NCBI GenBank assembly: GCA_020064725.1
Contig: JAGTWJ010000017.1
Span: 4,216,001 to 4,280,000 of the forward strand
Origin: Drechslerella dactyloides
Lineage: Eukaryota > Ascomycota > Orbiliomycetes > Orbiliales > Orbiliaceae
Direction: 5' to 3'
Length of the DNA stretch: 64,000 nucleotides
This document shows, in pieces, positions 21,667 to 34,250 of the stretch (its first letter is position 1; every line of letters starts with the position of its first letter). Under the pieces are notes generated by a model. The model made no database searches. It was given only the letters and a program-made list of their open reading frames with translations, and had not been told where the DNA came from. Position numbers and translations under genes: made by a program.

Positions 21667-22290
21667 TCACGCCATCTTCTGCTTCGACGTGCCAAGAGCA
21701 CGCATCTTCTTTTTCCTGCTGGCCGCGGCCTTCTCCTCCTCCAACCGCTGAAAGCTCGGATGCTCGTACACCCGCCTCCGCAACGTCTCACCACCAACAA
21801 AGAAATAGACGTGACGCGCATAACTAGCCGGATACACAGCGCTGAAGAAGTTCCCTTGTTCCAGAATCGAGGTGGGCATGTCGTCATCGTCGATTAGATA
21901 GAGGGTTCCCAGCCCTATCTGTGCGCCGTCCACCTTGTTCCAAATAACAACTATAGGTAAATACCACAGGGCAGAAATTTAGTTAAATCAGCCACAAAGC
22001 TCCAGTTCCTCGATACCACTCACTTCCCGGGAAGGTGATATAAAGAAGATAGGGGACAAACGCCAGCTAAGTAAGCACTCACTCCCAGCCATATCATAGT
22101 AGCGTAGTTCTCGCACTAGACTTTCAGGATCGTCAAAGTCGACATAAAACTTCCAAAGAACCCACCCGCCCGGATTCATATACCTGACGGTATGGGTGAT
22201 CCAGACTTTATCCGGTGGCCTATCGTGGTCGTCATCCTTGCGAGCTTCATAAAGTTTCGGTGGTTTAATATAGCTGGTTACCGCCCCCAT
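21667..22290 (-). CDS. Hypothetical protein, two exons, lineage-specific candidate
   Basis: Exons 22083-22290 and 21667-21950 join in frame (GT-AG intron of 132 bases) to 163 residues. Across the splice the protein reads RELRYYDMAGIVIWNKVDGA. It is rich in Asp, Tyr and Trp (DDDHDRPPDKVWITHTVRYM; GGWVLWKFYVDF; LYLIDDDDMP), has no signal peptide or membrane helix, and ends in a basic tail (EEEKAAASRKKKMRALGTSK) that could direct it to the nucleus. I do not recognise a domain. Evidence for a real gene is the clean two-exon frame, consistent composition on both sides of the splice and good donor and acceptor. It lies at the right edge of the accessory island. Confidence 0.5.
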
Positions 22291-24336
22291 CGGTGGCAGT
22301 AGTGACGGCAGCGGAACCGAGGGCCGTCCGCTGGAGATAACGTATTTATAACTGATACGGGATAGTCGTTCACCCCCGTCGGTTGTATTTGATTTGTGGT
22401 GGTTAGAAGCTGCGGTGCCGTGGTCGTCGCAAAGGAAATTAACCGTCAGTGCAAATATGAGTCGAATTTTCGATTGTGCGATGCCAGCGATTCGAAGCTT
22501 AAGCTTGCTTCTGCGAAAGGTGTTGAGGGCGTTGTAGCATTATACCGTGGTCTTTACTAGACATTAGGCCTTGTAAGCGAGAACCTTCGAGGCTTCGACA
22601 GCTGCAGTTAACAGCCTTTTCGCCTTTGCCTAAACGTTATGCGTCACGATTCATCAGACTTAGCGCGTAGACGACGCCCATATATGTATATAGCCATGAA
22701 TTCATTCGATATTTAAATATCATGTAGCAGCTTTCAATAGGCAGTTATAGATAATATTGAAATCAAATAGATGTAGTTAAGGAGGTTATAGTAGGTATCT
22801 CGACACGCATGTTCATGGTTTTAGTATCAAATTCACCTTCAGGTTGACAACGCATATCCGCATCATATTGACAGGACAGTAGATTAGGTCTGACAAGGAA
22901 GTATACTTAGGTAAGTAAGTACTTAGCTGTTAACGTCTGCGAAGCCAGCCCATTGCTACGGCTCTGCATATAAGACAGCGCTATTATTGGTCATGAGGTA
23001 AGTGAATAAGCACTTGTGTATGTTTAAATCCATCCACTCGACAGGTTTCATTGTATCAATCGTGCTCCACATGCACATACAGCAGCACAGATTCCTACTC
23101 CGGACCACAAAGCACGACATGGAACGAGAAAGAAAAAAAGGGCCAACTAGCTAGGTAGCTGCTACTTATATAAAGGTATATCGATCAGGGATCCACAAAA
23201 GAAAATCCAGAAATCATGATATTGATCAACCACACGCACGCAGGCAAGTACGCAAGCCAGCCAGCCATCAAACGAAATATCGATCCAGACGGAGGAACAA
23301 ATCCGCACGTATAAAACCCATTCGATCACTCAGCCGCCGCCGCCGCCGCTGCCGCAAGCGCTTTAGCAAGTAAGCATGCTAGCACTATAGCTATAGCAAC
23401 AGTTCCACAAAATGTAGCCCAGCGTGTATAACCGCACGCACGGCCTTCGCAATGCATGTCCGGCTACGTCCCTACAAGTCTCTCCCATCACATCTGTCTC
23501 CATCTCCACCCTCCGGCAACGGTACACCTCACTCGCTCACGCAACCAGCCGCGGCCGCGAGACACTCAACGGCATGCATATACACCCCATGTCGAAAAAG
23601 TAAAATCATCGATATCAATCATCGAATATAAACAATCGAAAGGAAAAATGATCAAGTGGAAAATAAGTTGAACACCAAACATACAAAGGGGCTAACATCC
23701 AGCATACAGCAGCATGAAAAGGAAATGATAATGAGAAAAAAAAGAAGGGCGTGAAAAGTAGCGCCTGCGGCGCATGAGAAGTAGGGGGAAATATGCCCGG
23801 TCATCCATCCGATCACCCATCCAAAGCAACACGGCCCCCCATCCCAGAGAATAGAAAGGAAGTGCAATGAAAAGAAAGGACGTACATGCGTGCGTGAGTT
23901 TATTCGAGAACATGTCGAACTGTCGCTATGAAACAGGACTCCATGAGAGGGGCAATGGGAAGACACGAGACCAATATATCAAACCACAGAGGAATGAGAA
24001 GAGAAAAGAAGAAAAGAAAAACTAGCAGAGCATTATTCAATCACAGCCGAAAATTTTTGTTCCCCAAATCATAGCGAAAAAGAGAAGAAAGTTTGAAAAA
24101 GGAAAGGGTAGAAAGTGGTCTTTTGAAACCGGTAGAAAGGGCACTCGTGGAAGTAGAAATGTCTAGGGCGAACGCGCATCGCAAATAGAGCGAGGGCGTG
24201 GATAATTCACAATAGGGGAGAATAAAAACGTAACATCAAAATGGGGGATCGGCCGTCGAACTCAAGGCTTCATCGGTAAAACAGGCTAGCCATGTGTAAG
24301 ACCCTGCCCGGACGTACCCATTAGTCCACAAGCTTG
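22291..24336. other. Two-kilobase intergenic region, AT-rich then simple-sequence rich
   Basis: I see no gene. A GCCGCC triplet run lies at 23334-23352, and AAGC/CCAGCCAGCC-type short repeats at 23240-23265. The stretch from about 23690 to 24250 is A/G-rich (many GAAAAG blocks) and is probably the 3' UTR and flank of the B56 gene. Confidence 0.4.
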
Positions 24337-26747
24337 TCACTCGTAGTGATGTAACTCTTCACCCACCATGTGCGGCTGCCAGGCCCTCCCATTGGGATTA
24401 CCGTTTGCAAACTCTCCGTTCGTGCCGTCATGAGTGATCACCATCGGTGAAACCGGCCGTGGCAATGGGACACCCGGCCGGCGTTTCTTGGCACTATCCT
24501 CCAGCGCCTTCCAACGTGACTGGCGCTCTTGAGCGCGTGCCTCCGCTCCTTCCTGGTGGGCTGCATATTCAGCCGAGCACTCATCGAAGAGCGTCGGATT
24601 GATCTCCATAAACAGCTTCATCGCATTGTAAACAAGGCCGTGGATAGTTCTACAAAGATGTTAGCAGCAGTTCAGTCATCCAAGTTTGAGCTCGCGCGTA
24701 CCTGTTCCAGTGTCCCTTCGAATTTTCGTACAGCGGAGCAAACATGATGGGTAGAATGACTTCAACGTTGTCGCTAACCAAGTTGCAGAAATATTCGTTG
24801 TTCCAGAAGTACAAAGCCCGCTCAGCAACCTATAGTATTACGTTAGTCAGGCATCAAGTCTAGCATAAAGCATCGGCGGAAGGCACAAACCTGGAAGTGT
24901 GGGCTGGCAACAGACTTCGCCAACTGATGGAACAAGGGTTCTTGAACCTTGGCAAACTCCCCGGGATCCATAACCTCGAAGATGTCTTCCACTTCGTTGA
25001 GAAACATGACCTCCTTTGTGCTATTCACCTTTGGCCAGTATCGTAGCAGCCCGAGAACCACCTAAGAAGAAATCCAGTATTAGTAAAATGCCTCCAATCT
25101 AGGTGCGTAACGGCCACGAACATCTTCGGTCAAAGCAGCATCCTTCTCCAGGAACTGAACAATGCAGTACGCCAATTGCGGGTGGTACATGCTCAGGCTC
25201 TTCGCCTTGTGTAACGGGAGGAGAACCCTCGTCAAGAACAGTTTGTGCTCCTCCTTGAGTGGCAGTGCGAACCCGTTGATAATGGAACCAAGGATCTCCA
25301 GCAATTCCGCGATGCCGTTGAATCGCTCAGTTTCGTAAACGAACTGGAAGAAAACATTGTTGATCGAACGTCGAATGAAGGAGCGCAAGTTCAGGAATTT
25401 TCCGTATATCCGGTGAAGAGTGGTCTTGAGGAAATCGCGTTCTCGGGGGTCCTCGCTGTCAAAAAGCTCGAGCAGTTGCAGGACGAACTGGTGGTCGATA
25501 TACTGTTTGGCAATATTGGTGTTGAAATCTTGGCTCTCGATGAATCGTAGGAAGAATTCGTATACCACTTGGATATGCGGCCAGGCGACTTCCAGTACCG
25601 GCTCGTCCTCTTCTGGATCGAAAGCGTCGCCGACTGGGTTAACTGGTGGTGGGATTGGTCGGAAAAGGTTCTTGGCGAACATCTCGACGACCTTTGGGTA
25701 CATCGGCTCCGAGATGACCTGGCGGTTGTTCGCGACGTATTCGAGGAGCTCGTGTAAAGCCAGTCGTTTGATCTCCTTGGATTTCATATCGGCGGCGGCA
25801 TCATTGAAGTCGAAGATGACGTTGCATTGGTCAAGCTTTTGCAGAAACAGCTCCTGTCGACGAGCAGGCGGGACCTCTAAACCTAGCATCAGTACACGAG
25901 CTACACTTATATTCATCTATGTGGTTGGAGTACGACATACCGTGGAAGCCGTGCAGCTTCTCAAGCTCGCGCTTCTCAGACACATCGAAGCGGGACGAGT
26001 GCTGTCGTTTTGGTGTCTTAACACCTTCCGGGAATGTAACGTCCTTGGGCGTCGTCTGCAACCCGGGAAAAACGACCTTCGAACCCGCCTTCGGTGGCTG
26101 TAAATCGCCGGGCATGGTCTCAGCAGCGCCAGGTGGAGGTGGATGCTGACCAGCAAAACATCAGCAAGCCAGCCAACATCACAACGAAGCTAGCGGGGAA
26201 GGAGCACTCACAGGAGCCGTGCTAGGGCTGATAACCAGCTGTGGCGTGAGTATCCTGCCAGACATGGGCGTGACATTCTGATTCTGATGCGAACCGAGCG
26301 ACGATGTCGACGAATTAGCCGACCCAGCGAGGTTATTGCTCGCAGAAGAGCCTACATTTGGGGCCGGAGGCAGGGAACTCGAAGCAAGAACGCTCTTCTC
26401 CGACTTCTTCTCCTGCTTTTCTTCCTTCTTCGATGGAGAATCTGTCCCTGAATTTGAGTCCTTCTTCTTCGACGAGCCCTTGGGCTCCTTGGTCCGGGAT
26501 AGCTATATTGTCGTCGGGCGTTGAGAGGGGAGACACGCGCCACACGTTAGCCTGCTTGAGCTCTGAGACATGAAAACACAACGAACGCAATCACCAGGCC
26601 CCATGCGTGTTACTCTCGTGAGTGAGTTGGGGCTGGCTGGCGAGCGAGCGAGCGAGACAGGAAAAAGACGGGCGATGGAGTGGGATGGCGAGGGAGAACG
26701 CGTAGTGAGGGGAATCGTCTAATTACCCTTTGCCTGAATCCTTTCAT
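24337..26747 (-). CDS. Protein phosphatase 2A regulatory subunit B56 (Rts1/ParA)
   Basis: Seven exons, 26727-26747 (21 bases), 26212-26502, 25941-26145, 25122-25876, 24891-25061, 24702-24829 and 24337-24649, join to 627 residues. The tiny first exon encodes MKGFRQR, and after a 224-base intron [16 protein letters not shown] follows, the usual start of fungal Rts1. A low-complexity Lys/Ser region (to about 130) precedes the B56 HEAT-like superhelix. The helix begins [20 protein letters not shown] and includes [40 protein letters not shown] and [14 protein letters not shown]. The protein directs PP2A to substrates in stress response, septation and chromosome cohesion. Intron 4 (25062-25121) has donor GTTCGT but a perfect TACTAAT branch site; skipping it would give a stop. 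The start was chosen by the MKGFRQR match. Confidence 0.93.
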
Positions 26748-28443
26748 GTTAATCATGGGGGGCGTCCGTCGAGAGGATGGAAACGCTGGGTGAAATATGG
26801 CCCGGGGTAGGTGTAAGGTGTAGAGGTTCAAGCTTCCAGATCAGAGCGATCTCAGCCCGGCGGTTGTAAGCAACGGTACGGGAGATGATCGATCGGTAGC
26901 GCCTAGCGTGAGAGAAGCGAACGGTGGAATGGGAGGGGTGTGTGATGCGGTCTTCCGGCGATGTTGCAAGTCGGTTCGATGGCGTTCAAGGGGGTTATGA
27001 TGTACCGCTGCCAGGGCGGCGGGAGTTCGTTCCCAATTGACCGGCGCGGGTTTTCGTGGAACGTAAAGCTCGAGGGCGGAGGTAAGAAGGAGGTCGATTG
27101 ATGGATGGATGATGCCGTCGCAGGGCACGGTTGGCGTCGAGAAGGAGATGGCTGGGGTGAAGGTAAGTTGTCAAGGTCGATCGAATAGGGAGAGCGAGAG
27201 CGAGGGCGATGCCCAGTTGCGGGGAGGAACTACTGACCGACTGAACTGAACTGTACTGAACCGAACTGAACCAAGCCGTGAACTGGACTTCGAGCTGGGC
27301 GGTCCGGGAAAGCCCAAAAGGCGGTCGGTCTGGTTGATTGTGCGTGTCGGTGCGAGCGAGGTACGCAAGTCTAGTATGTCCACCGTGCGTATACTCCAAC
27401 GGCCTGCAACGGAGAAGGGCGGTCCCAAGTGCACAAGCGTCCGGGCAGAGAGCTAGAGCAGTGGGACGGAACCAATCATCAGCCGGGGATGCGAGAGAGC
27501 CGTGCTAGCTAGCTACCAGGCGGTGCCGGCAGAGAGACAGGCGAGAGGAATCCGCAAGCCGTAGCCGGTATATATATCGTATATAGACGATGGCAGCAGC
27601 GGAGAAGCGCTCGGGAGATGGCGATGGCGATGGAGATGTTGGCGGAGGAGGTCAAGAAGAAGAGGAGGTGAAGAGGAGGAGTGGGAAGACGGACGTGTCG
27701 ATGGGGGGCGGAGAGGTGGTGGTGATGGGAGGACAGACGGAGACAACAACGTCAATGTCACCACGGCCGTCCGTCTTCACAACGACGAGCCATCGTATCA
27801 TATCTCATATCACATCTCACATCTCACATCAGGGGCTGCCCATCGCTATAACGCCCGTGTTATGGGCCTTTATCATGAAATTGCCGGCGGGTCGCTCGCC
27901 TGCCGCTGGCCGGCCGTCTGATCTGATCAGAGCGACAGAAGCACAAGTGCTGCCGTCCCGCGCTCGAGCTCACGGAGACACGCTGACACACTCTGCGCAA
28001 GACACCCGGCTCCAGCCCGCCGGGACGAGTCGACAGCTAGCTATCGCGGCCATCCAATTGGCACGGGCACGGGAGCATCTCGCGTACACCTGTCCCGAAT
28101 AACCTGTAACCAGCTAACTGCATTCTCGTGCACACCGTCCCGCTGCTCGGTCTTTCCACTTGTATTCATTCCGCTGTCACGAAACTGCCCGTCCCGCCTC
28201 TTAGCAACGGTGTATAAGGAACCCCTGTGTACTGAACAAAAAAAGAACCAATCAATTGAGACTGTACTACATACCCGACGGATCCTTCGTGTGTATGTAT
28301 GTAAATGTATGTATGTATGCATTGCAGACAGGCAAGCAAGCAAGCAAGCAGAAAGGCAAGCAAGCAGAGGAAGATACACATCCAATCGCAAATAAAAGTC
28401 ATGAAAAAGCAAACTCGCCAATGCGCTCTCTAGCTACCACCCA
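26748..28443. other. Long 5' region of the B56 gene
   Basis: These 1.7 kb lie between the B56 start and the V-ATPase stop. Short repeats of GAACTGAACT (27236-27275), GAGCGAGCGAGCGAG (26641-26656), GGAGATGGCGATGGCGATGG (27614-27640) and repeated ATCTCATATCACATCTCAC (27800-27830) are visible. Many short frames are open, but none resembles a protein family. A long leader with upstream ATGs is likely. Confidence 0.4.
28287..28374. repeat. GTAT and GCAA tetranucleotide tracts
   Basis: GTATGTATGTAAATGTATGTATGTATGC is followed by GGCAAGCAAGCAAGCAAGCA and a second short GCAA run. They sit just beyond the stop codon of the V-ATPase gene, probably in its 3' UTR. Confidence 0.85.
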
Positions 28444-30807
28444 TCACTCGTCCGAGATGGCAGAAAACTTCTCGAGAATCGTCTGGTGCAGCTTCTCGTA
28501 CTTGGCCGAAATCTCCTTCTCCCCATCGTCCGGCACCTCAAACTTCATCTTGCGCAGCTGGTGCTGCAAATCCGCCGTCAGCTCCTTAATCTTGCTCCAC
28601 GCGACCCCGCTCGCAACCGCCTTCTGCGCCTCGTCGTGGAACCCCATCATGTTCTTCATCATCCAGTTCGACTTCCAGATCGGACAGTACTTGTCGTACG
28701 GCGAGTACCCGTTCTGCTGCAAAAAGTCCTCCTTCACCAGCGTCGCCATGTACAGCGTCACCTTGTCGTTGTCAGCCAGCGACTGCGCTCCGACCAGCTG
28801 CACCACCTGCTCCAGGTCCTCCGAGTCCGTCAGCAGCTTCTTGATCTGGTCCCGGAACTTGGGGAAGTCCGGGAACGACTTTTCGTAAAACTTGTCCAGC
28901 ACCCGCGTGTACTTGCTGTACGACAAGCTCGTGTTCACCGACGGGAAGTCTGTTCAAAAAACGTCAGATTACGTCAGCCTCTCTCTCTCTCTCCCAAACA
29001 CCCGTCCATCATGAAACAAAGGAAAAGGAAAAGAAACGGGAAAAGAAAGAAAACGGAACTCACGTTTCCGCTGCGCCAAACGCTTGTCCAACCCCCAAAA
29101 CACCTGCACGATACCCAGCGTCGACGCCGTAACCGGATCCGAAAAGTCACCACCAGGCGGACTCACCGCCCCGACAACGGACACGGATCCGCTCCGCCCC
29201 GGACTGCCCAAGCACTTGACCTTACCCGCGCGCTCGTAGAAACTCGCCAGCTTGGCCCCCAGGTACGCCGGGAAACCCTGGTCCGCAGGCATCTCGCCCA
29301 ACCGCCCGGAAATCTCACGCAGCGCCTCCGCCCACCGCGACGACGAGTCCGCAATCATGGCCATATCCTTCCCCTGGTCGCGGAAGTACTCGGCCAGCGT
29401 GATACCCGTGTAGATGGACGCCTCTCGCGCCGCCACAGGCATGTTGGACGTGTTGGCCACCAGCGTCGTCCGCTTCATAATCTGCTCCCGCCGGCCCCGC
29501 ACCTCGATCGACAGCTCCGGGAAGTCCTTGAGCACCTCGGCCATCTCGTTCCCGCGCTCCCCGCACCCGACGTAGATGATCCCATCCGTGTTGGAGAACT
29601 TGCTCAACGACTGACTGATCACGGTCTTGCCGCAGCCAAAGGCACCCGGGATCGCTGTCGTGCCACCCTGCACGGACGGGAAGAGCGCGTCTAGGACTCT
29701 CTGTCCCGTGAACAGCGGGTAGTCCGCCTGTTGTCGTTCCGCGACCGGCCTGGGAACCCGCACGGGCCACGTATGCATCATCGTGAAGCTCTGCTTCTTC
29801 CCGTCAAACTCGACCTCGAGTATCTTTTCTCCAACCGTGTAGTTGCCCTTCTCTGCAATGTAGGTGATCGTGCCGCGTGCACGCGGTGGTAGAAGGACCT
29901 TGTGGTCGTTCATGAGCGAGTTCTCAAACACGACAGCGTAGATGTCGCCGCCGGTGATGTGGTCCCCGACCTTCTTGTCGGCAGGCGTGAACTCCCATTT
30001 CTTGTCGCGATCGAGCGCCTGGATGTCAATCCCGCGGGGGATGTAGATACCCTGAGACACCTTTTGAATGTCCTTCAACGGTCGCTGAATACCGTCGTAG
30101 ATGTTCTCCAGCAACCCGGGGCCGAGCTCGACGGACAGCGGCTTGCCCGTCCGCAGAACCGGGTCACCGACGGTCACACCAGCTGTGTCATCCCAAGCAG
30201 ACGCATTAGCCCAGTTGTCATGACCGACAGCCTTAGCCACAGGTATTCCTTACCTGTTTCTTCGTAGACCTGGATGGTGGCCTTATCCGCCTCTATCCTG
30301 ATGACCTCCCCCATCAATGCATCGTGGCCGACCCGCACCTATACGTATAAATCCACCGTCAGCCACTCTTCTCGCATACCGAATGCAGAACACAGAAATA
30401 AGCCAGAACGAGGACACCGTACCAACTCGTACATGGCACAGCCGATCATATTCTCCGCGACAACGACGGGTCTAACGCACACCACCACCGTCAGCCACCG
30501 TCAGCACTCCTCACCACCGAGCAGAATACGCATATCGGACGAAGAATGACAGCGGGACGTCTGTATATACCCGGAGACCGAATAAACCGAGCCTAGAACA
30601 CAAATCCCCAGTCAGCATCCGTCCATCCATTGATCTTGATCCACTCTAGAAAACAGCAAGGGCAAGAATGCATACCATAGTTCTCCTCCGACGGCGATGC
30701 GTCTGTCTTCTTCGACTGCAAAGACCACACCAGCCACCGTTAGCAACTTCCACCCCACGTACGTCCACAGGTACCTCGAGCTCGAGCGCTCCAGAGAAAC
30801 CTACCAT
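28444..30807 (-). CDS. VMA1: V-type proton ATPase catalytic subunit A (Vma1)
   Basis: Seven exons, 30805-30807 (the ATG alone), 30676-30715, 30571-30592 (22 bases), 30423-30471, 30254-30338, 29064-30182 and 28444-28949, join to 607 residues. The join yields [20 protein letters not shown], then [15 protein letters not shown] and [20 protein letters not shown]. The catalytic part has GAFGCGKTV (Walker A), [15 protein letters not shown], the Glu of the GER motif, and [20 protein letters not shown]. The C-terminal helical domain runs to EKFSAISDE. This is the ATP-hydrolysing subunit of the V1 sector that acidifies vacuoles. No intein lies after the Cys of GAFGCGKT, unlike in yeast VMA1. Five introns fall within the first 80 codons, a micro-exon pattern also known in related fungi. 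The 114-base last intron contains a CT repeat. Confidence 0.96.
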
Positions 30808-31849
30808 CTTGCCAGCGAGCCGATAAAGCTATAGATCGTAAAAGCCTCCAAGAATACAACAACAAAAAGACACCCTCCAAAGTCCAGGTCCAGGGTCCAA
30901 GTGGTCGACGGGTTCGGTGGTAGTGAAGTGGGATGGTTGGAGGGTTGGAGGGATGGTTGGATGGCCGGATCCGCGGACGGTTGAGCAGCACTGGCGGCCA
31001 GGAACGGTGAAACTATGCGTACAAACGTCACCTTTCCCGAGATGAGCTGGGGACATCCAGTCCAGTCGTTATCTTATCGCAACACACCAGCCACGTGCGT
31101 CAACGGACGGCAGTCCACACAGCGCACACGAGTCGTCGTCATTTCTCGCCACAACCCTGACTCGCAGGCTTCACAAATTAAAAGAACGATACGGGAAGTC
31201 CAATATATCAAATATTCTATCTATCCAGTCACATTCATCAATCCTCCCCCCAACATTCAACGTTAGTCGACACCACTGGCGGCCCCAACATGCATGCCAA
31301 AATCTGCAAGACAGCAAATTCTCCAATCGCAATCAACCAATATGATCACCGCCAGTATATTATAAAAATCAAAGCAGGCATCCGAGCATATTTTCGAATA
31401 CAAGAATCCAAAAAGAGAAAAAAAAGAGTCAGTCGATTGCGAAGCCCCCGCACCGTTCCTTCTTTATATGTCGTTGCGCCGTGAGAAAAAAAAAGAGAGA
31501 GAATCAAGATGAAGCAAATAGGCTGCCGCAGAAGACGAGAGACAAGCTAGCTCAAGCAAAGAGACCGTCGCAAGTATGATATCTCAGCTAATCTTGCTAA
31601 ATAAACATCGCCACCCCATAACGATACGGCAAGAGAAGAAAGAGTTAGAAAAGAAACGCAAAAGAAAGAAACCGGTCAGCCACAAGCTCACGGACTAGGT
31701 GGTAGCGGCTCTCCAAAAAGCTCGAGAGAGTGAAACAAAAAGGCTAAGGCAACGTTGCACCCTAGCAGCAAGGCTATTCGAAGCCACAAAATCCGCAGCG
31801 TCTCGTACGTATCTTATCGATCGTGAACACCCACCCAACGTGAGTAAAA
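30808..31849. other. Intergenic region between VMA1 start and GID7 end
   Basis: These 1 kb hold the VMA1 promoter (C/T-poor, with GGATGGTTGGAGGGTTGGAG near 30930) and the GID7 3' flank, which is A/G-rich (about 31380-31700). No protein-like frame or RNA gene was found. Confidence 0.4.
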
Positions 31850-34250
31850 TCACTCTTCGATCATCTCGTCATAGAGTTCCCGCTCTTTCCCCTTGAGCGA
31901 GTCATTAGGAACGGACCAGCTACATTCACACTAGTGTCAGCTATCTTTCCAAAGGCATATATGTGGCAACGCCGCACTTACATTCGAACCACCTTGTCGT
32001 CGCCAGCGGACGCAAACATCTGTGGATTCTTAGGATTCCAGGTAACACAGTTGACTGTACCCTCGTGACCAGGCAAGCTCTCCATGAGCATGCCGTTGTC
32101 CTTATGCCACACATAGATCATACAGTCTGCGAATCACCAATCAGCCACCATCATCCCACGCGAGTGTAAAAACGCTAGGACGGCATACCTTCACTACCGC
32201 TCACCACGAAATTCTCATCCGCACCTCCAAAACAGCTCTTAATCACAAACTTGCCCTGCTTGTGACCCTTAAACGCCCGCACTTCTTCATTCAGCTCCAG
32301 ATCAATCATCTGGATTAGCTCGCTGCCTTGCCCCAAGTTGACAATTGCGTACCGCGAGTCTTTCGTCACGGATATGCTCGTAAGCGGCGCCTTCATCGAC
32401 AAGACGCAAAACTCGTCCTTCTTGGGCGAGGTCAGGTCGTAGATGTGTATCTTCTGCTCCGTGCATATCGAGATGAGTCGCGTGCCATCTGGAGTGATCA
32501 CTATATCGTATATTCGGCTGCCCTGCCACTGGTGCAGGTCATCGCCATTGAGATTCCAGAGCACAATCGACTTATCGACACTGCCTGTGGCAAATGTTTT
32601 GCCATCCGGAGCCCAAGAGCAACATGTGACAGGTTCTGTCTGCTTCTCAAGAGCCTTGAGGCATTTTCCCGACTGTTCGTCTTTGTTAGCGTGGATACCA
32701 AATGGTACGAGGGAGCTGCGATAGACGTACCTTCGCGTCCCAGAGTCTCGCCGTCCGGTCATTGGAGCATGTTACGATATACGTGTCATCGGGGGACCAT
32801 GATACATAAGCAACGCCCTGCGAATGCTCCTTCAAAGTGTGTATTATCGACCATGTCTGGTATTACGTTAGTGATAGAACCTCACCAGAGCCGCCGACGG
32901 TATGTATCTTACCCTAACATCGTAGATTATGGCCGATCCATCCTTGGACCCGGTTGCGAGTCTCAGGCCATCATGGGAGAATGCCACCGTCCAAACCTCG
33001 TTTGTGTGATCCTCTAGCACCATGACGGTCTGCGATGGGAACTGACTGCGGTCACACTTGTGGTCCGTGTACAGGCTCGGCGAGTTATCGGTATTGTGGT
33101 ATAAGCAGTTCGAGATTTGGTGTGCCTTGACTTGATGCAGCAGCGTTGCCAGCCGGTGCTCGGGTATGATGACGGACGGTGATATCGCACTCGACAAACT
33201 ATTAAGCAGCTGTTTCCTAGATGTTCCCTTCGCTCCATCCCAGCCAGCCCGGATGAACAAGTCTTCCGGTGACAGCATCATGAGGCTTTTTCGAGATTAT
33301 AACCGTTAGCGGTGCGTCTACCTTGTTGTATCTCCGGTGAACGAGCCTTACCTCGAAAGAAAATGTAGTTGATCGATGTTGTAATCCAACGGCGTCAGCT
33401 CGGTCCTCAAAACCTGTAACGCCCGGCCAAGTTGCTTGCTCTCCAGCAGCTCAAGGAACTTTTGTTGCCGTAGCTGAAATAGCAGTGCCTGTTCAACGTA
33501 GCGATAAGTAATCAGCCCAGCACTAGGAGTCGCGACGCAAGATCATGTGTTCCATACATTTTTATCAGCCTCCTCATGCAGCTCGAGCACGTCTAGCAAC
33601 GCCTCGACCTTTCCCCATTGGCCATTCTCGACCGCATCGCGAAAGGAGGTTGCCTCGCCGGACTCCAAGGGGTAATTCGACTCCGTCTCGAGCTGTCTCG
33701 CCGAGTCATGGTAACCAAGATCATACAAGCTCTGTATGATCAGTCTCGTCACTTCTTCTCTGTCGTGGCCAAAGTAGTCCGGCGCAAGCTGTCCATTATT
33801 GCCAAAGCTGGCTGTTCCATTCTGGGCCTTCATCTTCCCGTTCCGCGAGCTGCCAGTGCCGTTCGCAGATATGCCGTTGGAGCGCACCTCCACCCCATCC
33901 GGCAGACTAGACGCAGCCCCGTTGGTCGGATTGTGATTCAGCAGTTTATCCGACTCATCCTCGAACCGCATGTTTGGGATAGCAGTGTCCGCTTCTCCGT
34001 TGAGCTGGGTTCGGAAGAAGGACGAGGCAGAGGTACTTCGAGACCCGATCCTTCGTCTCTTCCGACGGGGTGGTCGAGATCGAGAGCGGGACTCCGGTCT
34101 GCTGTAGCTCTCCTCTACCGATCCTGCGTCGCTCTCAGAGACTCCTATTGGGGTAGCACCGGACGGTCCGAGGGTGTGGGTATCGCTGTCGTCTTCGTCT
34201 GCCGAAAGGGAAATGTCGGAGAAAGGGCGTCGGCTCGCCAGTTTCTCGTC
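31850..34250 (-). CDS. GID7: GID complex subunit 7 / WDR26 (LisH-CTLH-WD40), 5' end unresolved
   Basis: Exons 33558-34250, 33352-33488, 32913-33285, 32731-32856, 32189-32672, 31982-32126 and 31850-31919 give 675 residues plus an unplaced start. The first visible exon begins after an ACAG acceptor at 34251. No ATG exists before it in frame, so a short upstream exon must hold the start. Order: a Ser/Arg-rich disordered region, LisH (RLIIQSLYDLGYHDSARQLE), CTLH (TSFRDAVENGQWGKVEALLD), then WD40 repeats such as HTNEVWTVAFSHDGLRLATG, WSPDDTYIVTCSNDRTARLW, WAPDGKTFATGSVDKSIVLW and a last blade WNPKNPQMFASAGDDKVVRI. Gid7 scaffolds oligomers of the GID/CTLH ubiquitin ligase that degrades gluconeogenic enzymes when glucose returns. 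The last exon adds only 22 residues, ending MIEE. Confidence 0.9.

Noticed and set aside
29064..30182. Intein in the V-ATPase A subunit
   Set aside because: The sequence around GAFGCGKT is continuous; there is no insertion at the yeast VDE site.
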